Shown: positions 21,755-33,002 of the stretch, one piece after another | How positions within the stretch are numbered: the stretch's first letter is position 1 | How the letters are laid out: each line of letters opens with the position of its first letter | NCBI GenBank assembly: GCA_965240325.2 | Contig: OZ251239.1 | Span: 496,001-560,000 of the forward strand | DNA: 64,000 nt | Direction: 5' to 3' | Source: Rebecca billardiae RCC1528 | Taxonomy: Eukaryota; Haptophyta | Notes under the pieces: model-generated | What the model was told of the DNA's origin: nothing | Database searches by the model: none | Seen by the model: the letters and a program-made list of their open reading frames with translations, nothing else | Made by a program: the position numbers and the translations under genes

Positions 21755-23536
21755 TCAGTGCACGACGAGCGCCCCGTGGCAGTGCCAGCGCGAGGCGGGG
21801 TCGGCGGCGTCGGCGCTCATCGAGGGCACGGGCTCCCACGTGCCGCGGTGCGGGCAGTACTTCTCCACGCTCGAGAGCCGCCCCTTCGCGTCGTGCACCT
21901 TGCACTCGCCCTCGCCCTTGAAGCCGCCGAGGACGTACAGCTCGCCGTCCAGCACGGCGACGCGGTGTGACATGCGGGCGGCCGTCATCGGCGCGATCGA
22001 CTCCCACGCGTTGGCCTCCGGGTCGTAGCGCTCGACGGTGTTGAGCTTCTCGGAGCCGTCGTACCCGCCCGTCGCGTACAGCTTGCCCTCGAGCACGCCC
22101 ACGCCCACACCCTCGCGCACCGTGCTCATCGGCGTGATCGGCTCCCACGCGTTGCGCCCGGGGTGGTACCGTTCTGCAGTCGTGCGCCCGTCGAGCCGCG
22201 ACTGCTCGCCGCCGCCGATCGCGTAGAGCTGGCCGTCGAGCGCGGCGGCGCGCACGTGGTACCGCGGCACGCTCATCGACGCGACGCCCTCCCACGCGTC
22301 GCGCTCGGGGCAGTACCGCTCGACCGTCGCCTGCGGCATCGAGTGCGTGCGGCCGCCGACGGCATAGAGCTTGCCGCCGAGCGGCGCGACGCCGCAGTCG
22401 CCGCGCGCGACAGACATGGCGTGGACTTGCTCCCATGCGTTGCGCCAGGGGCAGAAGCGCTCGACGGAGGAGAGGCGGTGCGTGCCGTCCGAGCCGCCCG
22501 CGGCGTACACCTGCCCCGCGCACGCCGCCGCGCCGTGCCCCACGCGCGCGGTGAGCATCGGCGGCAGCGGCTCCCACCGCTCGCGCCGCATGTTCCAGCG
22601 CTGGACCGTGTTCAGCACGATCCGACCCTCCATCCCGCCGATGGAGTAGACGGACCACGCCTTGGTGCCGCGCTTGTGCACGCGGGGCGAGTGGTCGGCG
22701 GAGATCTGCGCCTGCGTGAGCGTCTGGTACCGCTCCGCCTCCGCGCGCAGCGCCGGCCAGCTCGGCTGCTGCGCGACCAGCGCGTCCGTCGCGACAACCG
22801 TCGCCATGTGTGCCGAGTCGATGTGAGGGAACCGCACGTGCGGCAGCAGCGCGTCGAGGTGGGGCGCGCGCGCGGCCTCGTCGTGCCGCACCCAGCGCAG
22901 GATCGCCTCGAGCACCGTGTCCTCGTCCGCGTGCAGCTCGTCCATCCCGACCAGCGTCTTGAGCGTGCGCAGCTCGACGTCGACGAACGAGCCCGCGGCG
23001 GCGACCGCCGCAAACTGCTCGAGCGCAAACGCGTGCGCGGCGCCCTCGAGCGCGTCGAGGTGGTGCGAGACGGCGAGCTCGTACGTGGGGAGCACGTTAT
23101 CGGGCGAGAGGCTCGCCACGAGCGCGTCGGTGCACTTGGACAGCGCGCTCGACATCTCGAGCGTGTAGAGGGCGCTCACGAGCTTGTCGAGCTCACCCTC
23201 CTCCACCTCGATCACGCCCGAGTAGGCGAAGTCGAGGGCGTACTTGAAGGCGGTCGGCTCGATGTCCTTGATGTCGATCACGTCGGTCGACGCGGTCGCG
23301 CCGCCCGCGGTGAAGAGCCGGCGGAAGAAGGGCGAGACCGACGCGAGCACGACGCGGTGCGCGCGGAAATTCTGCGCGCCCACGCGGAGCGTCGCGTCGC
23401 ACAGCTCGCCCGAGGCCCACATGCTCGCCTGCGCGGCGGCCTTGTCGGCGTCGAGCGCCGTGTCCTCGAGCCGGACGCGGTCCGCCTTCGCCGCCGGCTC
23501 CGTCGTCTTCCCCGAGCGCGAGCGCTTGCTCCCCAT
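21755..23536 (-). CDS. BTB-BACK-Kelch protein (KLHL-type Cullin-3 adaptor)
   Basis: 593 residues, single exon, with the ATG at 23536 chosen because MGSKRSRSGK immediately precedes the folded part; upstream in-frame codons look non-coding. The BTB domain spans about 40-150 (ELCDATLRVGAQNFRAHRVV, LASVSPFFRRLFTAGG, FAYSGVIEVEE). BACK follows at about 155-260 (VLPTYELAVSHHLDALEGAA, LVGMDELHADEDTVLEAILR). Six Kelch blades fill 290-590, each with the GG doublet and spaced Tyr and Trp (for example LYATGGYDGSEKLNTVERYD). This is the full architecture of metazoan-type KLHL substrate receptors for Cullin-3 ubiquitin ligases. The degraded target cannot be inferred. It lies 390 bp downstream of the channel gene on the same strand. 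Confidence 0.92.
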   Translation of the reverse strand: MGSKRSRSGKTTEPAAKADRVRLEDTALDADKAAAQASMWASGELCDATLRVGAQNFRAHRVVLASVSPFFRRLFTAGGATASTDVIDIKDIEPTAFKYALDFAYSGVIEVEEGELDKLVSALYTLEMSSALSKCTDALVASLSPDNVLPTYELAVSHHLDALEGAAHAFALEQFAAVAAAGSFVDVELRTLKTLVGMDELHADEDTVLEAILRWVRHDEAARAPHLDALLPHVRFPHIDSAHMATVVATDALVAQQPSWPALRAEAERYQTLTQAQISADHSPRVHKRGTKAWSVYSIGGMEGRIVLNTVQRWNMRRERWEPLPPMLTARVGHGAAACAGQVYAAGGSDGTHRLSSVERFCPWRNAWEQVHAMSVARGDCGVAPLGGKLYAVGGRTHSMPQATVERYCPERDAWEGVASMSVPRYHVRAAALDGQLYAIGGGEQSRLDGRTTAERYHPGRNAWEPITPMSTVREGVGVGVLEGKLYATGGYDGSEKLNTVERYDPEANAWESIAPMTAARMSHRVAVLDGELYVLGGFKGEGECKVHDAKGRLSSVEKYCPHRGTWEPVPSMSADAADPASRWHCHGALVVH

Positions 23537-23929
23537 GGTCGTCACGTAGTGCGTCGTGCGATTGCTAATGACGTCCGGCGTCGTCGTCGTCGGCTCGGAG
23601 CCAAAGATCAAGATCTGAGGCCGAGCGTCGCGCGAAGCGCTTCGTCGCTTTGGACGCATCAGCAGCTCGGGGATGCACGACAGGCCGAGCCGCCGCCGAC
23701 TCGAGCGAGACAGCGAGCATGGCTGACGACGACGGACGCGGGACGAGCAGCATGGCCCGCGGCTTGCTATTCTCCGAAACGACGGACAGTACAGCGCAGC
23801 AGTACTATCGACATCGTCGACCGCGCCCGCCAGTCTGCTGGCTGGCCGCCGTATCATTCATTCGTCACGCCGGCTGCGCGCACTCCGCAGCGCGCGGCCA
23901 GCGCGTCGACACGGCTCGGCTGGCCTCCG
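23537..23929. other. Intergenic, 5' flank of BTB-Kelch gene
   Basis: Open on the minus strand as an upstream extension of the BTB-Kelch frame, but with non-coding composition. No repeat or RNA gene seen. Presumed promoter and 3' flank of the channel gene. Confidence 0.5.
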
Positions 23930-26900
23930 TCACAACGCGCCGCCAGCTTGGGCGCCGGGCATGCCGTGCGCCGCCTCCGAGCTCGGCGGCCCGCTCTCGG
24001 CCGGCGCGCGCGTCTCCGTCGCGCCCGGAAGTGAGCCGGCCGTGCGGGCCAGCAGCGCGTCCTCGCGCCTCGCCGCTGCCAGCGCTGCGGCGCCGCCGCC
24101 CGTTCCCGACAAGCGCGAGACCATGCCGGGCGATTCCATCATCTCGTCGAGCGAGCGGCGCTCGGTTGGCCCCGTCGCGCCCGCGCTCCCGCCCTCGCTC
24201 TCGGGCGGCGCCTCCGCGATGGCGTCGGGCACGCCGAGGTCAGGCGCGTGCTGAAGCGCTCGGCTAGGAAACGCGGGCGAGAAGTCGGCACTCGACTCTG
24301 CGGAGCGCTGGGAGGAGCGCTGGCTGTCCGACTCCTGCTGGAAGGAGATCTTCGAGGGGCGCGGCGCCGGCGCCGGCGCGACGCCGCCCGGCGAGCCGGG
24401 CGGCTCCCCGTCGCCCCTGCGCTTGAGGATGGACATGCGGCCCGCGCCGCCCGCGCCGCCCGCCGCGCCGTCGTGCGCGCCGCTCGCGTGCCCGCGTGTC
24501 ACCGGCGCTGCTCCGGGCGGCAGGGTGAGCACCGAGGGGGGCTGCGCCGGGGCCGGGCCGGCAGCGGGCGGCGAGAACGGGCCCTCCGAACCCTCCACCG
24601 TCTCGTCGATGGTGGGCTGGCACGAGTGCCGTGGCGTGCCCAGCGGCGTCACCGACGCGGAGGCGAGCGCCGCGCGCGCGCGCGCCCACGCCGAGCCCAA
24701 CCCGCCCGAGGAGGCGCGTGAGCCGGCCGCACTCGTTCGGCAGCTGCCGCCGAGGCTGGAGGCGTTGGCGGCGGAGGACGCGGAGGTGCGCGCGCCGCCG
24801 TCGAGCGAGGCCTTCCGCGCCTTCTCGCGCTGCCGCTTCGACGTGGTGAAGCCGTCCCGCGCGAGCACGAACATTCTGCGCGCGCAGCCGCCGCGCCGCG
24901 CCAGGAGGGAACCAGCCCGGCCGCAGGCGCGCGCAGACGCGCGCGGCGAGCGGCGCGGCGCGCGCGCGCGCGCGGCGGGGATGGGTGCGTGTGCGCGCGG
25001 TGAGGCAGCGAGCGAGCGAGCGAGCAACCCGGCCAGGCGCGCGCGCGCTTGCGCCTGACTGCGCGCACCTGTCGTACTGCCGCACGATGCGCGAGGGCGG
25101 CGGGTTGATGAGTGTGAAGGAGAGGTCGTTGTCCTCTTCCTGCGGCAGCGCGCTCGGCCGGAAGTTTTGGAACGCGCTCAGAACGTTGCGCACGAGGTTG
25201 ACGGAGCGCGGCGGCGTGGTGCCGTCGGCGGCGGCGGCGGCGGCGGCGCGCATGGAGCCGTCCCCGCCGCGCGCCGCGCCGAGCAGCGCGGACGACGCCG
25301 CGCCGCCGAGCGTGCCGCCGCGCGCCAGCACGCGGGTGCCGCTGCCGCCGGTCGGCGATCCCATTGGACAGTACAGCCCGATCACGAGGAACCCCTCCGC
25401 CGCCATCTTCTCGAAGAGCTCGGCGAAGGTGAGCTCGCCGAAGGCGGGCGGGATCGGCAGCTGCTCGATCCCCGCCGCGCGCTCGTCGCCCACCAGCCGG
25501 TGCAGCACCTTCACCAGCAGCGGCACGTAGAAGTTGGCCGTGACCATCGTGCACGCCATCTCGTCCGCGTACGCGGCGCCCGACGCGATCGGCGGCGACT
25601 GCAGGTAGTTTCCGAACGAGTCCTCGGCGGGCCACCACTCGCGGCCGTCGTCGAGGAAGCGGACGGAGCGCAGGTCGTCCAGCTCGACGATCACCTGGCA
25701 CGGCGGGCCGATCGCCGCCCCCGACGCGCGCAGCGAGCGCAGCACCGCGTGGATCTTGGCGAACGCAAGCACGGCGTGTCGGTCGCCCTTGGCCTCGGCA
25801 GCGGAGGATCGGCGGCGCGCGAGGTTCTCGCCGCCGAAGAGGAGGACGGAGGCGGCGAACTGGATGCCGGCGCGCTCGAGGTCGTCGTCGACGAGCGGCG
25901 AGCCGCGCACGAAGAACGCGCGCGGGATTGTCTGCAGCGCGAGCATCGACGCGCCGTCGTCGTCGGGCTCGGACGGCGCGAGCACGACGATGCGCCATCG
26001 CACGAGCGCGGCTGCCGTCTCCATGAGAGCGCCGAGGTTGCCCGGCCAGCCGCAGATCAGGATGAGCTCGCCGGGGAGCACGTCGCTGCGCGCGTCGTCG
26101 ATCACCACGTCGCGCAGCTCGCGCGTCGTCCCCTTGTTCACCACGTGCATCGACTTGAAGTTCGCCGAGCGGTCGACGGCCGCGCGGCTCTGTCGGCGCG
26201 CGCGCATCGAGCGGAACTTCTCGAGCGAGGCGCCGGGCGGCGAGCGAGCGCCGTTCGCGTCGGGCGCGCCGCCGGCGCTGTCGCTGGAGCGGCCCGTGCT
26301 CTCGCCGAAGAGCTCGACCGGGTCGGTCCAGTGCATGGCCTGCGGGTGCGTCGGCCCCTGCAGCCCGAACTTGGGCAGCGCGTCCTCGTCGGTGAGCGAG
26401 CCGGTGCGCGAGCGGCCGCGCAGCAGCGAGCTGCCGACCGAATGCTTGCGGTGCAGTAGCGCCTGCTCCACCTGCGACGCGTGCGTGGCGGCGGCCTCGG
26501 CGAGCTGCAGCATCGAGTCCTCGTCGTACTCGGCGGTGGCGGGGCCGCCCGCGTGCAGCATCGAGCGCGCGCGCTCGATCGCCTCCGCCGACGGCGGCTG
26601 CTCCGTCAGCGCCGCCACCGCCTCCGCCGATTCACCCAACACGACCAGCTCCTCGCCCGCCTCAACTTCGCGCAGCGCGCAGTTGAGCCCGAGCCACTCG
26701 GACTCGGACTCGGCGACGCCGATGGGGAGGAGCTGGCCCTTGGTGTGCGAGTAGAGCGCGACCGCGCAGATCCCGAACGTCAGCCCCGCCAGCTCGGGCG
26801 GCACGCGCATCGTGTACAGCTCCCACTGCCACGAGCCAGCGTACTCCTGCATCCACGGCTCGTCGTGAGGCGGCGGCCGACCGCCGTCCGAGCGCGTGTG

Positions 26901-28439
26901 CTCCTCCTCCTCGTCGAGGAGGAAGACGGCGGAGACGACGGTGGAGAGGCCGTGGCAGCCGGCGGCGCACTTGCCGAGCAGCTGCATCTTGAGCACGTTC
27001 TGCGCGATCACGTGCTTGATCCCCACGTCGAGCAGCGTCTTGCGCAGCTCGGCGCGGTTGATCTGCACAAACATCTGCGGCACGCACGCCTTGGCATACT
27101 TGGCGAGCGCGAGCGCCGTCAGCACCGCGCGCTCGTCCGCGCGCTCCTGCGCGGTGGACTCGTGCTCGGCGGAGGCGATGACGAAGATGGCGATGGCACC
27201 GTGCAGCCCCAGCCGCTCGAGCACGCCCAGGTCGTCCGAGAGCACGTCGCCGCGCATCAGGCACACGCGGCCGCGGTAGCGCCGCGCGATCGCTGCGTGG
27301 TCGTACCCCTCGAGCGGGCGCGAGGTGAGCACGAGCGTCGGCGGGAGCGCGGCGGGGAGCGCGGTGAGGACGGGGACCGCGGCGTCCGACGAGGCGGCGT
27401 ACCGGCCGTACAGGTCGCGCAGCAGCAGGTCGAGCTGGTGCGACTCCATGTCGCCCACCAGCACGAAGTGCGGCCGGCCCGGCCTCGGCAGCGCGCCGCG
27501 CCGCCGCTTGGGCGACGTGAGCAGCTGCGCGAGCTCGCCAAGCGTCGACGGCACAAACGTCACGACGAGGACGATGCAGAGCATCGCGACCCAGCGCGTC
27601 TGCCACAGCGTGGGGCTCCAGTCGCCGTAGCCCACCGTGCTCATCGTGATGAACATGAAGTACAAGAAGTCGCCGTAGTCCGTGAAGCCGCGCGCGTGGT
27701 CGGGTGACTCCATCTCGTAGAAGAAGCCTGCAAAGAGCAACGTGAGCGCGGTCAGCTGCACGACCGTCTGCACGAGGAGGAGCGAGATCTCGTCGAGGCC
27801 GCGGAGCGGCGCCTCGTACGCGCCCGTGTCCAGCAGCGCGAGCATCCGCACGTAGCCGAAGCGCACCAGCGCGCGCAGGTACTCGTCCTCGCGCGAGAAG
27901 GCGGTGAAGGCGAGGAAGACGATCGGGCAGATGCAAAAGTCCGCGGCCGTCTCGGCCGAGGTGGCGTAGGTGCCCTTGCGCGGCTCGGCGGCGTAGCCGA
28001 GGGCGAGGTCGGCGCACACGAACACGCTCATCGTCAGGTTGAACACCTGCCACGCCATCGGCAGCTTCGAGATGTCCCACGGCTCGCTCGGGTCGGGCCG
28101 CTCCATATACAAGCCCACCTCGGCGAGGTAGAGCACGCACCAGAGCAGCCGCAGGTGCGAGCGCTGCAGCCGGCGCGCGGCGTTCGGCATGGTCGCGAAC
28201 AGCTGCTTGCTCATCTCCGCGCGGTCCATGCGCAGGATCAGCCCGCGCGTGCCCGGCTTGACCGCGAGCACGGAGAGCGCGTAGATCAGCAGCACGCACG
28301 CGTACGCCACGAGCGACAGGCCCGTCTGCACGACCACCACGACGAACGGCAGCGCGAAGCTCTCGAGGTACATGTGCGCCGCGATGAGCACGCCCAAGAT
28401 CAGCCCCGCCCCGCCCACGTCGCGGGCGCCCATCGCCAT
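23930..28439 (-). CDS. Slo/BK-type calcium- or ligand-gated K+ channel with RCK domains (2 exons)
   Basis: Exons 28439-25069 and 24875-23930 give 1438 residues. The start at 28439 (MAMGARDVGGAG) is followed at once by the first membrane segments. The pore helix and filter are at about 265-273 (FMFITMSTVGYGD), preceded by S5 and followed by S6 (WVAMLCIVLVVTFVPSTL). The S4 region (RALVRFGYVRML) has few arginines, so voltage sensing may be weak. RCK1 starts about 325 (PHFVLVGDMESHQLDLLLRD), with ADERAVLTALALAKYA and the conserved TVVSAVFLL. RCK2 begins about 800 (LILICGWPGNLGALMETAA). Splicing joins IVRQYDR to MFVLARDGF, after which the Ser/Pro-rich tail is probably regulatory. The intron (24876-25068, 193 bp) has GTGCGC and GCGCAG ends. 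Such channels set K+ conductance in response to Ca2+ or other ligands bound by the RCK gating ring; the ligand here is unknown. Confidence 0.88.
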
Positions 28440-29277
28440 GCTGCCAGCGGCGCGCGCCCCCTCGTGGTTGGGCCACTCTCGTACCCGCCAATAACTGCAC
28501 AGCCACAAGCACAGCGGAAAGGATCTTGCTGACAATGGAGCCACTGCAGACCTTCGAGTGGAAGCCTTCGAGATGATTGCGAAAAGCATTTTATGATAAT
28601 GAGCCCCGCCAATCAATCGACGAGCAGCCTAGGATCATACGGTATCTATAAAGTACTAACCAGCTCGCTGATTGGCCTTTGCCCTTGTTCGTGTGCAAGT
28701 CGCCTCGTCATTTGGCTGTGGGGGTACTATTCGTCGGCCCAAGTTTCATAAACTTAATCACGCGACATAATTGTCTGACATTGACGCGTCTGCGCGCGAA
28801 CCGTCGCATTTGACTTTTTGAGGAGCGTTAATCCGGCACTCCGCGCACGAGTTCGCAGCAGCGCTCCCTGACGCGTCTGCCACCGTGCCACTCTAGGCGC
28901 CTGCGTTCGGCGCCGGATGCGACGGTCAGTAGTACTCATCGCCGAGTGGCAGGAAGTTAGCCCGGGCTAACTCGGTCCGCGCGTGCGACTAAGCACGTCA
29001 ACGGCAGCGACGGCAGCTGCCGAGCCGCCGGAGGCCTGACGAGGTGCCGGGCGCGCGGTGCCGGTGGTGAGCGGCGCCACGCGGCCTCGCCGGTCGGTCG
29101 CCGGAGCCCTGCTCCGTGCTCGGCGCTCCCTCGCGCAGCGGCAGCGCGGCTCGGCGCTGCGCACATAGTCCACAGCCGCGGGCACCGGGCCCTGAGAGTG
29201 CCCTCCGGAAGGAAGGCAGAGCAGTCGGTCTCTGCCGAGCCCCGCTGGCGCCGGACGAGACGCCCGCCACGCGGCGC
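28440..29277. other. Intergenic
   Basis: 28560-28800 is AT-richer (AAAGCATTTTATGATAATGAG) and precedes the channel start. 28800-29277 is GC-rich 3' flank of the Rpn13 gene. Short minus-strand frames (28957-29185) show only Arg/Ala-rich composition and are not supported. Confidence 0.55.
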
Positions 29278-30761
29278 TCAGCTCGTGTCCATCGCGTCGT
29301 TCCCACCATCGCCCTGCGCGTGTGCACGAGCGGCCGCGGCCCGCGCGCGCACCGCGCGCCCCCCGCGGCGCCCCCCGTGAGACGATCGATCGGCGGAGGC
29401 GCGCGGTGGAGTGCTAGCGAGCAGCGTGGGGCCGAGGTGCGCGCGCGCGCGCGCTTGCGCACCTCGGCAGCTGGCGCGCCCGCGCGCGCCGCGTCCGCCT
29501 GCTCCTGCATCGCCTGGATGAAGCCCAGCGTGCCGGGCGCGCGAGGCTGCAGGTTGAGCTCGGCGAAAATCTGCTCGGCGCTGCCGGATGCGAGCGCGGC
29601 CGCGAGCTGCTCGACAGCCTGCCGGAGCTGCGGCGACATGAGCGTGGCCTCGACCGAGTCTGGGGGCTGCGTGGGCGCGAGGTGCGGCTGCAGCAGCCGC
29701 TCGATCTCGGGCTGGTGCCGGCGCACGGCGTGCAGCAGCTCGTCCTGCGAGAAGACCGCTGGCAGCGTGGCCGCTGCTCACGGCGAGCAAGCGAGGGCAA
29801 GGTGTGGCGGTCAAGCCGCGGAGGGGGCGGCGCGCACAGGGGCGCGGCCGAGGGAGGGAAGACGCGCGTGAGGCGAGAGGTGCGGCGCGCGCGCACGGGA
29901 AGCGCACGCTCACAACGCCGCGGGCCCGCCCGCGCGCGCCTCGCCGCGCCGCCACTCCTGCAGCGCGCGCGGCGCACCGTCGCCCTCGGCCGTGCGAGCG
30001 TTAGACAGGACTCCCTGGAGCATCGACGCGAGTGCTGCCTGCGTGATCGGCGCGGCCGGCGCGGCGCCGCTCGCGGCGGGCGCGCCGGCGGCGGAGGATG
30101 GCGGCGCGGTCGAGCGGTTCTGCTGCGGCGCGGCCGGCGTCGCCGCTGTCGTGGGCGCGGCGGGCGTCGCCGCCGCGCCGCCGTCGCCGCCCTCACCGCT
30201 CCCGCCCTGGGCCGCGCGCGCCGCCGCCGCGTTGTTCTGAAGCATCGACATGAGCTCGTTGTAGTTGCTCTGCGAGAGGCCGCCAATGGTGGAGGGGTCG
30301 GCAGCAGCGCCCGCGCCGCCGCCGCCCGCGCCGCCGCCGCCCGCCGCCGCCGCCGCCGACGGGTTGTTGATCGTCTCGTTGAACTTGGCGAGCAGCGCGT
30401 CCTCCGCCGCCACGTCCTCCGGCTTGGAGAGGTCGGCGCCCTTCTTGCGCAGCTCCTGCGACCAGAAGAAGAGCTTGCGCGTGGACGAGTTGAACTCGAG
30501 CACCATCGCGTACGCGTCCTTGCACGCTGCTATCCGCTTGAGCTCCGCCTCCTGCGGGAAGATGATCAGGTCATCCTCGGTCGCGCCCGAGTTCACGTCG
30601 CGCCACGAGAAGTGCAGCAGCCCGTCGTCGGACATCAGCAGGCTCATCTCGCCGCGGCGCTTCTGGGCGGTGAGCGTCGAGCCCTGCAGGCTCATCTTGC
30701 CCACCTTGAAGGACGCGAGCGGCCGCGGGCCCTGCTGCCGCGCCGCGCCGAAGAGGCTCAT
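29278..30761 (-). CDS. ADRM1: Proteasomal ubiquitin receptor Rpn13/ADRM1 (3 exons)
   Basis: Exons 30761-29978, 29758-29463 and 29313-29278 give 371 residues. The Pru domain (about 10-115) is complete: ASFKVGKMSLQGSTL, GLLHFSWRDV, DDLIIFPQEAELKRI, AMVLEFNSSTRKLFFWSQE. A Gly/Ala-rich linker follows. Exon 2 supplies the DEUBAD helices that bind the deubiquitinase UCH37 (LLHAVRRHQPEIERLLQPHL, then LMSPQLRQAVEQLAAALASG). Exon 3 encodes only GDGGNDAMDTS. Rpn13 sits on Rpn2 in the 19S regulatory particle and captures ubiquitin chains. Introns of 219 and 149 bp both have GTGCGC donors; the first acceptor is CTGCCAG, the second GCGCAG. The 12-codon terminal exon is small but keeps the frame exactly. 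Confidence 0.92.
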
Positions 30762-31514
30762 AGCAGCAGCGATGGTGTCCGCGCGGTCCGCAGCCGTGCG
30801 CACTCGGGGCTCGAAAAAGGCATATCAGCAGCATTTGCTTTTCCGGCGCATTTTCGTTTTTCTATCCGAGTCCTGGCGTCGACGCATCCGCCATCCGGAC
30901 TCCGCTCGACACCCAGCCGGCCGGTGCTAGCCGACAGACGGACGACGCTCCCGGTCGGGCGCTGCTTGGGGCAGATCGTCTGACGACGCATGGACGCCGA
31001 GGGCGTCCACTGCCCACCACACGCGCACATGGGGTGATCGAAGGGCGTCGTGCACGTGCCGTGACGGCGCCGCGCCGAGTGACACTGACACTTGACAGTG
31101 CCACGGTACTACTCCGCGGGACTCTCAGTGGCAGCGCGCGGCACGGTAGGCGAAGCAGGGCCGGCCCCAGGCCGCGCGGACTGCCCCTTGGTCCCGCCCA
31201 AACGCACGCTCCGACCCGACTCGGCTGCGCCCCAGCCCCACCGGACGCGATGCCTGCGATCGCGCCGCCGCGGTGGCGGCTCCGCAGTGCCCACCTCCTG
31301 TCCTCCCCCCCCCGCGGCCGTCCTCAGCGGCCGTCGGCAGCGGCCGTCGGCTTGCTCATCTGCACCGTTCGGTCGGGGCAGAGCATTGCTCGCCATCCAG
31401 CGGCGCGCGCGGCCCGGCAGAGCTGCCGGCGCGCAGACAGCCGGCGGGCGGCGGCGGTCAGACCGAACCATCGCAGACAGCCGGCGGGCGGCCGACCGGG
31501 CCCGCGATGTCTCG
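30762..31514. other. Intergenic, 5' flank of Rpn13
   Basis: Includes a perfect direct duplication of GCAGACAGCCGGCGGGCGGC in 31431-31490. The AT-richer part at 30830-30860 lies about 80-100 bp upstream of the Rpn13 start. No gene seen. Confidence 0.55.
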
Positions 31515-33002
31515 TCAGGCGTCGGCGCGGCGGTGGTGGCGCGCGCGTGGGAGGCTGAGGATGCGCACCGGCGATGGTTCGGCCGAGCGCGAGGCCAGGC
31601 TCACGCCGCGGCCGAGCGCACCCGACGCCGCGCCGCACGAGTACACGCCGCCGTCCGCCGTCACGAACAGCGCATGTCCGGGCAGTCCGGACGAGCAGCC
31701 GACGACGCGCTCGCCCTCGAGCGCCACCAGCCGCACTGGTGTCCAGATGATCGGCGCGAGGCCCTGCGTGGGCTGCGACCAGCCGTCGCGGCCGCAGATG
31801 TACACGCTGCCGTCGGCGCACACCACCGTGCTCGCCGTGTACCCCGCGCTCGCACGCTCGGCGCGCGCCCCCGCGAGCGCCTCCATGTGCCTCGGCAGGT
31901 GCCGGTCGTCCAGGTCGCCGTGGCCGAGGCAGCCGAATGCGCCCGCGCCGAAGGAGTGCACGCCACCCGCCGCGTCGAGGACGAGGCTGTGCGTGAAGCC
32001 GGCGCTGACGTGCGTCGCGCGCACGTCGAGCAGCGCCTCGATCCGCCTGGGCGTCCACTGGTGCTGCTCGTCGCCGTGGCCGAGCCGCCCCTCGTTGCCC
32101 ATTCCGCACGAGTACACGGCGCCTCCCGCAGAGAGCAGCAGCGTGTGGTGGCCGCCGGCGGCGACGGCGGCGACGCGCACGCGCTCGAGCGCCTCGACCC
32201 GGCAGGGCGACAGCTCCGAGCGCGTGTTGCTCGGGCCGAGGCCCAGCTGCCCCGACGAGTTGGACCCCCAGCTGTGCACGCGCCCGTCTGCGCAGAGCGC
32301 GTGGCTGTGCGCCGCGCCCGCCGCGACGTGCACGACCAGCTCCGAGCGGAGCGCGCTGACGTGCGAGAAGGTGCTGCGGCCCTCGTCGTGGCCGAGTCCG
32401 AGCTGCCCGCTCGAGTTGTCGCCGCACGCGTACACGCCGCCCGCCTCGCTCAGCGCGAGCAGGTGGTGCAGCCCGGCGGCGACGGCGCGTATGCTCACCG
32501 CCGAGAGCGACGCGACCGGCCTCGGCACGAGCGTGGCGACGTCGCACCAGTCCGGGTGCCCGATGGCCATGGGGCTGACGTACTGCTCGTCGTCGGCGCT
32601 GTACCGCTCGCCGCACGTGTGCAGCCCGCCGTGCACGTCCACGAACGCGCTGAAGGGTGCGTAGGACGGGCCGCCCGCGACGGCAACGAATGCGTGCTCG
32701 GTCGCGACGCGGAAGACGGCCTCGCGCGCGAAGAGCTCCTCGACCCACGAGGCCGCAAACGGAGGCAGGGAGTGAGGCAATGCGCTCGAATGCCCGCGCG
32801 CTTTTGCGCGCTCGCGCAGTGCCTGCTCGACGGGTGAGCGCCCGCCCTTTCCGCCGCGGAAGATCCGAGTCGCCGCGCTCGCGTTGGCAATGTCCTGCAA
32901 GCGCTGGAGGAAGGTGAGGATCCGCTCGAGCACCTCCGTCGGCATGTCCAGGAGTGTCGGCGACACCTCCATGTTCGGTCGCCACGCAACTATCGGTGCC
33001 AT
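31515..33002 (-). CDS. RCC1-repeat (beta-propeller) protein with F-box-like N-terminus
   Basis: 495 residues from the ATG at 33002; 32972 is a second possible start. Residues ~13-40 (LLDMPTEVLERILTFLQRLQ) look like an F-box. After a spacer come RCC1 blades from about 125 to 485 with the typical VAAGLHHLLALSEAGGVYAC and GDNSSGQLGLG patterns, repeated as HSWGSNSSGQLGLG, YSCGMGNEGRLGHG and HSFGAGAFGCLGHG. Such proteins act as guanine-nucleotide exchange factors or, when joined to an F-box, as SCF ubiquitin-ligase substrate receptors. The F-box is short, so the second role is inferred. Single exon; same strand as its neighbours Rpn13 and the glycosyltransferase. Confidence 0.85.
   Translation of the reverse strand: MAPIVAWRPNMEVSPTLLDMPTEVLERILTFLQRLQDIANASAATRIFRGGKGGRSPVEQALRERAKARGHSSALPHSLPPFAASWVEELFAREAVFRVATEHAFVAVAGGPSYAPFSAFVDVHGGLHTCGERYSADDEQYVSPMAIGHPDWCDVATLVPRPVASLSAVSIRAVAAGLHHLLALSEAGGVYACGDNSSGQLGLGHDEGRSTFSHVSALRSELVVHVAAGAAHSHALCADGRVHSWGSNSSGQLGLGPSNTRSELSPCRVEALERVRVAAVAAGGHHTLLLSAGGAVYSCGMGNEGRLGHGDEQHQWTPRRIEALLDVRATHVSAGFTHSLVLDAAGGVHSFGAGAFGCLGHGDLDDRHLPRHMEALAGARAERASAGYTASTVVCADGSVYICGRDGWSQPTQGLAPIIWTPVRLVALEGERVVGCSSGLPGHALFVTADGGVYSCGAASGALGRGVSLASRSAEPSPVRILSLPRARHHRRADA

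Noticed and set aside
22163-24034. 623-codon plus-strand frame over the BTB-Kelch gene
   Set aside because: Arg/Val-rich antisense frame with no family signature; the minus strand encodes a complete BTB-BACK-Kelch protein.
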